Shown here piece after piece: positions 50,971-58,850 of a stretch of 64,000 bases of DNA. Position numbers and translations under genes: made by a program. Source of the DNA: Micromonospora cabrerizensis (lineage in GTDB: Bacteria > Actinomycetota > Actinomycetes > Mycobacteriales > Micromonosporaceae); assembly GCF_022230955.1 (NCBI RefSeq), contig NZ_JAKKFI010000058.1, positions 1 through 64,000 of the forward strand, written 5' to 3'. A model generated the notes under the pieces. The model searched no databases. It saw only the letters and a list, made by a program, of their open reading frames with translations, and was not told where the DNA came from. Every line of letters begins with the position of its first letter. The first letter of the stretch is position 1.

Positions 50971-51080
50971 CGCCGCGATGCCCCGGTTTTCAGAATCACG
51001 AGTCGACCTTGGCTGGGCCAGCACAGACCTGCGCGGCTCGCCGACGACGGCAGCGGCCAGGCCGGCGGTATCGTCGGGCC

Positions 51081-51557
51081 ATGACCGCGCCCGACCGTCT
51101 CTCCCCCGGTGACCCCGCGCCCGAGTTCACCCTCGCCACCGACACCGGCGACCAGCTCTCCCTCGCCGACCTGCGAGGCCGCAAGGTCGTCCTGTACGCC
51201 TACCCGTCGGCGATGACCCCCGGCTGCACCAAGCAGGCCTGCGACTTCCGCGACTCGCTCGCCTCGCTCCAGGCCGCCGGCTACGAGGTCGTCGGCATCT
51301 CCCCCGACAAGCCGGAGAAGCTGGCGAAGTTCCGCGAGCGCGACGCGATCACCTTCCCGCTGGTGTCCGACCCGGACAAGACGGTGTTGACCGCCTACGG
51401 CGCGTATGGCGAGAAGCAGTTGTACGGCAAGACCGTCACCGGCGTGATCCGCTCGACGTTCGTGATCGACGGCGACGGCAAGATCGATCGTGCGCTCTAC
51501 AACGTCAAGGCCACCGGTCACGTTGCCAAGCTCCGCCGCGACCTCAGCCTGGACTGA
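51081..51557 (+). CDS. bcp: Thioredoxin-dependent peroxiredoxin (BCP type)
   Basis: 158 residues from the ATG at 51081 (longer frame to 50913 runs through the repeats). Peroxidatic Cys49 and resolving Cys54 lie in AMTPGCTKQACDFRD, within GRKVVLYAYPSAMTPGCTK. The C-terminal STFVIDGDGKIDRALYNVKA is typical. It reduces H2O2 and organic hydroperoxides in the cytosol with thioredoxin. TATCGT ends 6 nt before the ATG, so the mRNA is probably leaderless. Confidence 0.95.
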   Translation: MTAPDRLSPGDPAPEFTLATDTGDQLSLADLRGRKVVLYAYPSAMTPGCTKQACDFRDSLASLQAAGYEVVGISPDKPEKLAKFRERDAITFPLVSDPDKTVLTAYGAYGEKQLYGKTVTGVIRSTFVIDGDGKIDRALYNVKATGHVAKLRRDLSLD

Positions 51558-51587
51558 TCTGTCGTACCGGGCCGCTACGTTGCGTCA

Positions 51588-52514
51588 GTGGTTCGATACA
51601 AGTACACGCCCGATGCGTTGGCCGCCGCTGCCGCCGCCGCGCGCAACATCACCGAGGTGATGCGGCTGCTCGGCATCCGAGTCAGCGGCGGCTCACACGC
51701 GCACATCAGCCGGCAGCTCAAGAGGTTCGGCATCGACACGTCGCACTTCGCCCGCATCGCGCACAACAAGGGTTGCCGAGGTGCACGGCGCACCACATCC
51801 GCACAGCTTCTCGTTGAGCTGCCGGACGGGTCCCGCCGGACGCCCGGTGTGCGATTGAAGTGGGCGCTGGGCACGCTCGGCGTGCCGGACGAGTGCGAGG
51901 GCTGCGGGACAGGGCCGGTGTGGCGAGGCGCTCCACTCATCCTCCACGTGGACCACATCAACGGGGACTTCCTCGACAACCGGCCACCGAACCTGCGGCT
52001 CCTCTGTCCGAACTGCCACAGTCAGACCTCCACCTATGCCGGCCGGCGGAACCGGGCTGGTGATCCCACCATTCCCGTCAGGACGGCGCCCGGTGACCCG
52101 CAACGCTCGAACGAGACTGCCGGCCCCGGCCGTCGACCAGCAACGCGGGAAGAACTCGTCGACCTGTTCGGCCAGGTCGACGCGCAGCAGGTGACGGCCT
52201 TGGAAGCGGCCCGGCAATTGGGCTGGTCCCCGGCCTACCTGTACAAGGTTCGGCGGCGGCTCGAGCAGGACGGAGTGTTGAGGCCACGCCCGGACCGCAG
52301 TTGGCGTTCGAGGGCTCATCGCGAGGTGGTCTTAGAACAGGCGCTTGCGCATCCGGATGTTGGACCGAAGCGGCTGTCGGGGATCCTCCGCGATCTGCCT
52401 GGCGGGGCATGCAAGGTGAGTCATGGCACGATCTCGACCATTCTCAGGGAGGCCGGGCTCAACACCGTCGGAGCCAGACGCTCTAGACTCAGGGCGTTGG
52501 CGGGAGTGGCGTAA
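51588..52514 (+). CDS. HNH endonuclease-like protein
   Basis: 308 residues from a GTG at 51588; TACGTT (51576-51581) ends 6 nt upstream. The N-terminal ~70 residues hold an HTH (NITEVMRLLGIRVSGGSHAH). The HNH core is C-E-G-C ... ILHVDHINGDFLDNRPPNLR ... LLCPNCHSQTSTYAG, with two CxxC pairs for zinc and the catalytic His-Asn. A further C-terminal HTH-rich tail follows (ALEAARQLGWSPAYLYKVRR; VSHGTISTILREAGLNTVGA). The last five codons lie inside tRNA-Leu. It may be a free-standing homing-type or restriction nuclease; the target is unknown. Confidence 0.82.
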   Translation: MVRYKYTPDALAAAAAAARNITEVMRLLGIRVSGGSHAHISRQLKRFGIDTSHFARIAHNKGCRGARRTTSAQLLVELPDGSRRTPGVRLKWALGTLGVPDECEGCGTGPVWRGAPLILHVDHINGDFLDNRPPNLRLLCPNCHSQTSTYAGRRNRAGDPTIPVRTAPGDPQRSNETAGPGRRPATREELVDLFGQVDAQQVTALEAARQLGWSPAYLYKVRRRLEQDGVLRPRPDRSWRSRAHREVVLEQALAHPDVGPKRLSGILRDLPGGACKVSHGTISTILREAGLNTVGARRSRLRALAGVA

Positions 52515-52582
52515 CGGCAGCCGCGCAGGTCTTAGGAACCTGTATCCGGAAGGATGTGGGGGTTCGAGTCCCCTCTCCCGCA
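52500..52582 (+). tRNA. tRNA-Leu (TAG)
   Basis: 83 nt with a long variable arm. Acceptor GCGGGAG/CTCCCGC, anticodon loop TCTTAGGAA with TAG, variable arm near TATCCGGAAGGATG, and T-arm GGGGTTCGAGTCCCC. The 3' CCA is not encoded (ACAG). Its 5' end overlaps the HNH gene's stop region by 15 bp. Confidence 0.96.
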
Positions 52583-52657
52583 CAGATCGGCCCGCACCCG
52601 CGCGCGACTGTCGGACGCGTCACTGTCGTGGGTCGTGGGCCTGGTCATCGGGTCAGG

Positions 52658-53194
52658 ATGGCGGGCGTGAGTCTGCGTTTCGTCCTCGACCCTGACCTGA
52701 CCCCGCAGCTACGCGCCGAGATCGTCGATCTCTGGGCGGACGTCAGCAACGCCGGCGGCGCGGTCGGTTTCGTGCCGCCGGTCACCGCTTCCGACGTCCA
52801 CGTTCTCGCCGACCCGGCCTTCGCCGGCATCGCCGAGGGTCCGGACCGGCTGTTGGTCGGCTACTCCGGCGACCGGTTGGTGGCGTTACTGATCTTCAGT
52901 GACAACCGTTTCCCCCTCAAGGCGCACTGGTGTGTGTTGAAGCGGGTGATGGTCCACCCGGACACCCAGGGCGCCGGCTACGGCTCCGCGCTGATGGTCG
53001 AGGCGGCCCGGTTGGGGCGGGAGTTCGGCCACGAGGCGTTGCACGTCACGGTGCGCGACGGGCTGGGGTTGGACGCGTTCTACGCCCGTCTCGGTTATCG
53101 GGAGATCGGCCGGCTGCCGCGCGCGTTGCGGGTGGCACCCGCTGACGACCGGGACGAGATCCTGATGTGGCTCGACCTGACGTCGGTCGACTGA
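52658..53194 (+). CDS. GNAT-family N-acetyltransferase
   Basis: 178 residues from an ATG at 52658 (GGTCAGG adjacent; GTG 52667 is an alternative). The acetyl-CoA signature is at residues ~90-125 (CVLKRVMVHPDTQGAGYGSA with Q/R-x-x-G-x-G/A as QGAGYGS), followed by LMVEAARLGREFGHEALHVT and the C-terminal GLDAFYARLGYREIGRLPRA. The substrate is unknown. It follows tRNA-Leu and converges on the expansin gene, with 4 bp between stops. Confidence 0.88.
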   Translation: MAGVSLRFVLDPDLTPQLRAEIVDLWADVSNAGGAVGFVPPVTASDVHVLADPAFAGIAEGPDRLLVGYSGDRLVALLIFSDNRFPLKAHWCVLKRVMVHPDTQGAGYGSALMVEAARLGREFGHEALHVTVRDGLGLDAFYARLGYREIGRLPRALRVAPADDRDEILMWLDLTSVD

Positions 53195-53198
53195 GCGG

Positions 53199-54188
53199 TT
53201 AGCCCGTGCACCAGCGGGCGTTCGCCGCGGCCGGCGGGGTGGTCGGCGTGCCGGTGGCCGACGCGCTCGCCTTCGCCACCTCGACCGGACGGCGAGCGGG
53301 GGTCGGTGTGACCGGGGGTCGGCTGGTGGATGGCCGAGCCGATGCGGTGGCGCGCGGGGTGGCAGCCACGGTTCCGGGCCCGTACATCCGGACGACGCTG
53401 TTCTGCACCTGCCCGGGCAGAAGACGGACACCGCCGACGGTGACGCGGTTTCCGTAGACGTCGCTGACGCGGATGCTGAACGGGCCGGGCCCGGCGCCAG
53501 AGGCGATCAGCCAGTAGTTGTAGTCCTGCCGGGCGGCCGACTGCCACGCACCGCGGTCACCCTGCCGGACCTCGACGGACCGCAGCGGGTTGCCGTGGTT
53601 TCCGACCCGGACGGCGAACCACCACTGCGACGCGCCCTCCTTGATCCGGAAGGTGAGCGGTCCGGGCAGCGGTGGGTTGACCACGGCGCGGTAGGTGACC
53701 GGGACGAGGCCCTGGACCGGGTCGGCGATCCGTGCGAACGCCTCGCGGGAGAGGTCGAGGTGCCCGGGCGCGCACTCCGGGCACTGGTCCATGATCAGCA
53801 CCCGGACGGTGCCTTTCGGGCCGGTCACGTCGAGGAATCCACCGCAGGCGGCGCCGGCGGAGTATTCGGTCGGGCCGAGCGCGACGTAGAGCCGGTTGGC
53901 CGGTGCCGCGGGGTTCGAGCAGTTGCCGCCGGTGCCCTTGGAGTCGTAGAAGGTGGCCTTGCCGCTGTGTGTGGCGTTGCCGGTGGGTGGCGCGGCGGCG
54001 AGCGGCCGGGCGGCGGCGCAGGCCGGGGCGGAGCCGGACCGCAGGGTCAGGGTGAGGCCGAGCGCCGCCGCGAGGACGGTGACGCCGGTGGCCACCAGCC
54101 AGGGCACTGAGCGGGACGACGACGCGGGCCGCTCCTCGGGAGCATGGTCCAGGTCGATGGCGATGTCGACAGCGCTCTCGTCCGTCAC
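53199..54188 (-). CDS. Bacterial expansin-like protein (EXLX1 type)
   Basis: 329 residues. A cytoplasmic acidic lead, then one membrane helix (SVPWLVATGVTVLAAALGLT), a double-psi beta-barrel (~80-180: GKATFYDSKGTGGNCSNPAA; ACGGFLDVTGPKGTVRVLIM; DQCPECAPGHLDLSREAF) and a second beta domain (~190-270: FRIKEGASQWWFAVRVGNHG with the aromatic QWW). The EXLX1 active-site Asp and Thr environment (DQCPEC..HLDLS) is kept. Expansins loosen cellulose or peptidoglycan without hydrolysis. The second domain has the aromatic residues of CBM63. A Thr/Pro/Ala tail ends in Trp-Cys. Cell-surface anchoring is inferred from the helix. Confidence 0.85.
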   Translation of the reverse strand: MTDESAVDIAIDLDHAPEERPASSSRSVPWLVATGVTVLAAALGLTLTLRSGSAPACAAARPLAAAPPTGNATHSGKATFYDSKGTGGNCSNPAAPANRLYVALGPTEYSAGAACGGFLDVTGPKGTVRVLIMDQCPECAPGHLDLSREAFARIADPVQGLVPVTYRAVVNPPLPGPLTFRIKEGASQWWFAVRVGNHGNPLRSVEVRQGDRGAWQSAARQDYNYWLIASGAGPGPFSIRVSDVYGNRVTVGGVRLLPGQVQNSVVRMYGPGTVAATPRATASARPSTSRPPVTPTPARRPVEVAKASASATGTPTTPPAAANARWCTG

Positions 54189-54295
54189 GACGGCGATGCT
54201 GCCGGACCCGGGCGTGGGCGGACAAGTCGGCTAAGCCAAAGCTAAGACAGCAGTGACTGAGGGTGATCGGCACGTTCCGATCGCGGGTGGGTCGG

Positions 54296-55108
54296 TCAGA
54301 TCACGACCGGGGCCCCCACGGTCAACGGTCCACTGTCGATCGGCACCAGGTGCAGTCCGAAGAGGATCTTCTGTTGGACGTTGCGGTGTCGCCCGAGTGT
54401 GCGCAGCGGCTCCTTCGTGCGTACCCCGGTGTCCTGGTCGGTGGTGGTCACCACGCAGCGACCGCACGGCCCGGCGGCGCGGAACCGCAGGTCACCGATG
54501 CGCAGCGACCGGCCGGCCCAGTCGTCCTCGGCCCAGGCCGACGCCCCGTCGACCACCAGGTTGGGCCGGAACCGGGTCATCGGCACCGGCTCCTCCCCCG
54601 CCTCGGCCAGCCAGTCGTTGAGGGCGTCGAGGGAGGCGGTGTTGGCCAGCAGCAGCGGGTAGACGTCGGCGAAGCTGACCTGGTCACCGGTGTCGTGTTC
54701 GCGGGAGCCGGCAGCCACGTGGCGGGTCGGCTGGCCCAGCCAGACGAGCCGGACCGGGCGGTCGAGCAGCGTGCCGAGCCAGTCGTCGGCGGCCGGGCCG
54801 GCCGGCAGCGCGGGGACCGTCAGGTCGCGGCTGCGGAAGGTGCGCACCGCGACGGGTGCCGCACCGGTCGGCTCGGGCACGTCGAGGTCGGGCTGCCCGT
54901 CGGCGCGCAGCGACAGACCACCGGGGCGCACGGTGGCGCGCAGGCCGACCAGCCGGGTGGTCTCGCGTTGGGTGACGCCGACGCCGTCGGCGTCCACGAC
55001 CATCCAGCGCCGGTCGCCGGCCAGGCCCCACGGCTGCACGAACGCGCCGTCGTGGTCGAGCCGGTGGCAACCCTTGACGGGGTACGTGTGGATCGAGGTC
55101 AGCCGCAC
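54296..55108 (-). CDS. MOSC-domain molybdenum-cofactor-type protein
   Basis: 270 residues from a GTG at 55108. The N-terminal MOSC_N beta-barrel starts VRLTSIHTYPVKGCHRLDHD and contains WGLAGDRRWMVVDADGVGVT. The MOSC domain (~130-265) has FADVYPLLLANTASLDALND, MTRFRPNLVVDGASAWAEDD and the conserved Cys in GPCGRCVVTTTDQDTG. Such proteins (YcbX/mARC-like) bind sulfurated Moco and reduce N-hydroxylated compounds; a C-terminal 2Fe-2S domain is absent. Its start is 4 bp from the methyltransferase stop, so the two genes are probably co-transcribed. Confidence 0.9.
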   Translation of the reverse strand: MRLTSIHTYPVKGCHRLDHDGAFVQPWGLAGDRRWMVVDADGVGVTQRETTRLVGLRATVRPGGLSLRADGQPDLDVPEPTGAAPVAVRTFRSRDLTVPALPAGPAADDWLGTLLDRPVRLVWLGQPTRHVAAGSREHDTGDQVSFADVYPLLLANTASLDALNDWLAEAGEEPVPMTRFRPNLVVDGASAWAEDDWAGRSLRIGDLRFRAAGPCGRCVVTTTDQDTGVRTKEPLRTLGRHRNVQQKILFGLHLVPIDSGPLTVGAPVVI

Positions 55109-55112
55109 CCGG

Positions 55113-55946
55113 TCACCATGCCACGCCGATGCCGTCGCCCGGGTACCAGTGGTTGGCGGGGCTCTCCCGGTAGGCGAGGAACCGCCGGCCGGTGCGCTCG
55201 GCGTGCTCGGCGAGCACGTTGGTGCTGGTGACGTTGTCGGTGAGCAGGATCGCGCCGGGGGCCAGCTTCGGCTCGACGGCGTCAAACTCTCGTTTCTCGT
55301 GGGCGCGGCTGTGGTCGCTGTCGTGCAGGAACAGGTCGACCGGGCGGTCCAGTGCGCCGATCGAGGCGATCGAGTCGCCGATCACCAGGTCGACGACCTC
55401 CGACCAGGGCTCGTTGGCGGCCAGGTAACCGGCCTCGGGGTTGATGTCCAGCGAGGTGACCCGGCCCGGGTGGCCCTCCTGCGCGTTGCGGAGCAGTGCG
55501 GACGCCAGGACGCAGGTGCCCAACCCCTTGTCGACGCCGGTCTCCACCACGTGTGCGGGGCGGGTGGCCCGGACGATCGCGTACCACCCCACGCGTCGGG
55601 CGTAGTGGACCTGCTTGTCGGCGAGACCTCGGCGGGCGGCGCCCGCGGTGGCTAGTTCGATGTGCTGGCGCAGCGCCTGGTCGGACTCGATCTCGTCGAG
55701 CCAACCCCGGACCTGCTGCACGGGCCGATCGCAGACCACGCTGACGAACCAGGCCAGGTGGTGACGGCTGAGCTTGGTCAGCTCGTACGTGTAGTTGTGA
55801 TGTTCCCGGGAGGTGACCAGCCACCGGGCCGAGATGCGCAGCACCTTGGCGTCGTGGCGGGCGACCCGGGCGAGCCGCTTGGGGAATGCGGCGACGGGGG
55901 CGAGCGGGGTGCGGGCGATTGCCCGGCGCAGTTGCGTGGCGTCCAC
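55113..55946 (-). CDS. Class I SAM-dependent methyltransferase (cephalosporin hydroxylase/CmcI-like fold)
   Basis: 277 residues from a GTG at 55946. The Rossmann SAM motif is VVETGVDKGLGTCVLASALL (motif I), with VTSLDINPEAG carrying the adenosine-binding Asp, VDLVIGDSIASIG and the catalytic/metal region VDLFLHDSDHSRAHEKREFD. The late PGAILLTDNVTST fits. The DSDH motif recalls the O-methyltransferase/CmcI group. The acceptor is unknown. Transcribed with the MOSC gene and divergent from the LCP gene. Confidence 0.83.
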   Translation of the reverse strand: MDATQLRRAIARTPLAPVAAFPKRLARVARHDAKVLRISARWLVTSREHHNYTYELTKLSRHHLAWFVSVVCDRPVQQVRGWLDEIESDQALRQHIELATAGAARRGLADKQVHYARRVGWYAIVRATRPAHVVETGVDKGLGTCVLASALLRNAQEGHPGRVTSLDINPEAGYLAANEPWSEVVDLVIGDSIASIGALDRPVDLFLHDSDHSRAHEKREFDAVEPKLAPGAILLTDNVTSTNVLAEHAERTGRRFLAYRESPANHWYPGDGIGVAW

Positions 55947-56065
55947 CGCTGCTTCATACCAGGTTCAGGCGATCGTCCGGGCGGAAAGTTTTTTGGCCAG
56001 GATGTGAAACCGGACGGCCCAGACGGGGGTACGTGAGCGTAACCCGCAATCAGTAGCATCGCGGC

Positions 56066-57145
56066 ATGCAGTATCGCCAGGAGTACGCGGAGCCCGAGAC
56101 CCAGTTCCTTGACGTGCCGTCTCCACCTGAGCCGACTGAGCCGACGCGTCCGCGGCGTCGCCGGTGGCGCAAGATCGCGCTGATCACTTTTGTGGTCCTC
56201 GCGTTGCTCGGCGGTGGCGGCATGGTCGCCGGAGGCCTGTACTTCCGTTCGGTCAATTCTGGGATCGAACGCGTCGACGCGTTCGGCGATGTGCCGGAGG
56301 CGGAGCGCCCCCAGGTCATCGAGAAGGCCAAGGACGCGATGAACATCCTCATTCTTGGCAGTGACACACGTGACCCCGAAAACTCCGGTGGTTCCCGCAC
56401 CGACACCATCATCCTGGCGCACCTGCCGAACGATCGGTCCAGTGCACAACTCATCTCGATTCCTCGCGACACCTGGGTGTCCGTGCCGCAGTCCAAGACC
56501 GGCCGTGGTGGCCGGGATGCGAAGATCAATGCTGCGTACGCGTGGGGCGGTGTGCCGCTGATGGTGCAGACGCTTGAGAAGTTCACCGGCGTCAGGATCG
56601 ACCACGTCACCATGGTGGACTTCGCCGGCTTCAAGGACATCGTGGATGCCCTCGGCGGCATCGAGGTGACGGTCGAAAAAGGGTTCACCTCGACGCACTC
56701 CCTGAATCCGGACAGCCGACGGACGTTCGAGGCCGGCCGTCAGACCTTCGACGGCGCCGCCGCACTGGACTACGCCCGCGAGCGATACGCGTTCGCCGAC
56801 GGCGACTTCGCCCGGATCAGGCACCAGCAGCAGGTCATCAAGGCGATCCTGGACAAGGCCGCGTCAGGCGGCACGCTCGCCAGCCCCGCCAAGTTGAACT
56901 CGTTCGTGCGGGCCACCACGAACGCGGTGGCGGTGGACAAGTCGATGTCTCTGGTCAACCTGGCGATGGAGCTGCGGCACCTCCGCAGCGACCAGCTCGG
57001 CTTCTATACCTGCCCGACGAAGGGCACCGGCATGATCGGCACCGAAAGCGTCGTGCTCGCGGACACCGCGAAGGCTCGCGCACTCTTTGACGCGGTGCGA
57101 CGTGACTCGGTCGACGAGATCACCTCAATCCAGCCCCGTTCCTGA
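56066..57145 (+). CDS. LytR-CpsA-Psr (LCP) family glycopolymer transferase
   Basis: 359 residues from the ATG at 56066; TAGCAT (56054-56059) ends 6 nt upstream. A cytoplasmic Pro/Glu/Arg lead and one membrane helix (IALITFVVLALLGGGGMVAG, ~35-58) precede the LCP domain. Signature motifs: MNILILGSDTRD, GGSRTDTIILAHLPNDRSSA, LISIPRDTWVSVP, KINAAYAWGG, and DYARERYAFADGDFARIRHQ with the key Arg and Asp residues. LCP enzymes attach undecaprenyl-linked glycopolymers to peptidoglycan, or act on cell-wall polysaccharide. First gene of the exopolysaccharide region. Confidence 0.95.
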   Translation: MQYRQEYAEPETQFLDVPSPPEPTEPTRPRRRRWRKIALITFVVLALLGGGGMVAGGLYFRSVNSGIERVDAFGDVPEAERPQVIEKAKDAMNILILGSDTRDPENSGGSRTDTIILAHLPNDRSSAQLISIPRDTWVSVPQSKTGRGGRDAKINAAYAWGGVPLMVQTLEKFTGVRIDHVTMVDFAGFKDIVDALGGIEVTVEKGFTSTHSLNPDSRRTFEAGRQTFDGAAALDYARERYAFADGDFARIRHQQQVIKAILDKAASGGTLASPAKLNSFVRATTNAVAVDKSMSLVNLAMELRHLRSDQLGFYTCPTKGTGMIGTESVVLADTAKARALFDAVRRDSVDEITSIQPRS

Positions 57146-57267
57146 CCAACAGGTTGGAGTCGGATTCATCCTAACGGACCTGTTGACCAATAGCGGGCGG
57201 CCATATCCTGCGTTCGCCCGACAGGCACTCGTGCCGTCGTGGCATCACGGGGGAGGGGCACCAATTG

Positions 57268-58758
57268 ATGTCGAGCGAGTCGACATCGACGAGAGTCGTC
57301 GCTGACACGCATGAACACGCGTTCGCGTCGCACGACGTCGGTCAGCATCAGGACGCACCAGTCGTCGATCAACAGCGAGATCTGGAAACCACCACCGTAC
57401 TGCCGTACGCCAGCTCGCGTACGTCTGGGCGGACAAATCCGCTGCGGGCATGGATGGTCGCCGTGCCGGTCGACGTGGCCGCCCTCCTGGCGCCACTTTT
57501 GTTCACCGACCGCTACTGGCGCGGCACGCTGGCCATGGCCTGCGTCACCGTCGCGATCTTCGCAGTCGGTGGCCTCTATCGGCCGCGGCGGCATCTGAGC
57601 ATTCTGGACGAACTGCCGAGTCTGAGTGGGCGGTTACTCGCCGCGGCCTCTCTCATCTCCATCGTCGCGGCGACTCGGCACGATTCCGACGGTTACCTGG
57701 CCGACTTCATGCGCGGCGTGCTGCTCTCTGCCGCGTTGGTGGTCCTGGGCCGGGCGTTGACCCGCACCATCATCATGACGGCCCGTCGGCGGCGGTGGGT
57801 GGAGCACAACGCGATCGTGATCGGGGCCGGCCCCATCGGAGTGGAACTGGCGCGCCTGTTGCGCCGTTACCCGCAGTACGGGCTGCGCTTCGTCGGCTGT
57901 GTGGACACCGTGCCACGCGGTGCCGGGATCAAGCTGGCCGGCAGTCTGGACGACCTGGAGTACCTGGTCCGGCTGCAGCGGTGCGACGTGCTGATCCTCG
58001 CGGATCCGGCCAGCTCCGAGTCGACCGTCATGGAGGTGCTCCGCCAACCGCGCAGCGCGGCCTGCGACCTGTGGGCGGTGCCCCGACTGTGGGGATCCCG
58101 CGCGTCTGCCGGCAATCCCGACCACATCGGCGCCATCCCGGTCGTGAAGATCGGCGACACCACACTGACCGGACCGCGTTGGGCGCTCAAGCGGGCGTTC
58201 GACGTGGCCTTCGCGATGCTGTCCCTGGTGCTGCTCAGCCCGGTGATGCTGCTCTGCGCCATCGCAGTCCTCCTGGAGAGCGGCGGCCGTGGTGGCATCT
58301 TCTTCCATCAGGAACGGATCGGCCGGCACGGCATACCGTTTCAGGTGATCAAGTTTCGGTCGATGCGCCCGGTCAACGAGCACGAGTCGCAGACGAACTG
58401 GTCGATCGCCCACGACAAGCGGGTCGGCCCGGTGGGTCGGGTACTCCGGCGTACCTCCCTGGACGAGCTACCCCAGTTGTGGAACATCGTGCGCGGCGAC
58501 ATGAGCGTGGTGGGCCCTCGGCCCGAACGCCCCTACTTCGTGGAGAAGTTCTCGGCGGAATACCCGACGTACGCGATGCGACACCGGGTGCCGGTGGGTC
58601 TCACCGGGCTCGCTCAGGTCAGTGGCCTGCGCGGCGACACCCCCATCTCCGACCGTGCCCGGTTCGACAACTACTACATTGAGAACTGGTCGCCTTGGCT
58701 GGACGTCAAGGTGCTGTTGCGGACCGTCGCGGAGGTCTTCCGGGCCGGCGGTCGCTGA
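57268..58758 (+). CDS. Polyprenyl-phosphate glycosyl-1-phosphate transferase (sugar transferase)
   Basis: 496 residues from the ATG at 57268, 9 nt after GGGAGGGG (a TTG lies just before). Four N-terminal membrane helices (WMVAVPVDVAALLAPLLFTD; MACVTVAIFAVGGLYRP; MRGVLLSAALVVLGRALTR) are followed by a CoA-binding-like Rossmann domain (NAIVIGAGPIGVELARLLRR, ~175-290). The bacterial sugar-transferase domain comes after: a reentrant helix (VAFAMLSLVLLSPVMLLCAI), KFRSMRP, VGRVLRRTSLDELPQLWNIV and GDMSVVGPRPERPYFVEKF. The enzyme primes polysaccharide synthesis by adding a sugar phosphate to undecaprenyl-phosphate. Confidence 0.95.
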   Translation: MSSESTSTRVVADTHEHAFASHDVGQHQDAPVVDQQRDLETTTVLPYASSRTSGRTNPLRAWMVAVPVDVAALLAPLLFTDRYWRGTLAMACVTVAIFAVGGLYRPRRHLSILDELPSLSGRLLAAASLISIVAATRHDSDGYLADFMRGVLLSAALVVLGRALTRTIIMTARRRRWVEHNAIVIGAGPIGVELARLLRRYPQYGLRFVGCVDTVPRGAGIKLAGSLDDLEYLVRLQRCDVLILADPASSESTVMEVLRQPRSAACDLWAVPRLWGSRASAGNPDHIGAIPVVKIGDTTLTGPRWALKRAFDVAFAMLSLVLLSPVMLLCAIAVLLESGGRGGIFFHQERIGRHGIPFQVIKFRSMRPVNEHESQTNWSIAHDKRVGPVGRVLRRTSLDELPQLWNIVRGDMSVVGPRPERPYFVEKFSAEYPTYAMRHRVPVGLTGLAQVSGLRGDTPISDRARFDNYYIENWSPWLDVKVLLRTVAEVFRAGGR

Positions 58759-58850
58759 CGGCGGGACCCGTCCGACCTCGGCACCGCCCGCAAAAGCGAA
58801 GTCGTGGCGTGGGATCATCGTCCGTCCACCGTGTAACGGGGAGGGGACTC

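Larger units (their letters stand above)
50671..51080. other. Intergenic region with operator and 41-bp repeats
   Basis: 410 bp between divergent cbiM and the peroxiredoxin gene. From left: cbiM leader, the 25-bp palindrome (50735-50759), a 41-bp tandem repeat block (about 50810-50970), then about 110 bp with no clear signal until the TATCGT -10-like box at 51069-51074 before the peroxiredoxin ATG. Confidence 0.8.

Noticed and set aside
57183..57209. TTGACC / TATCCT promoter before the sugar transferase
   Set aside because: The spacer is 15 nt, too short for a confident -35/-10 call.
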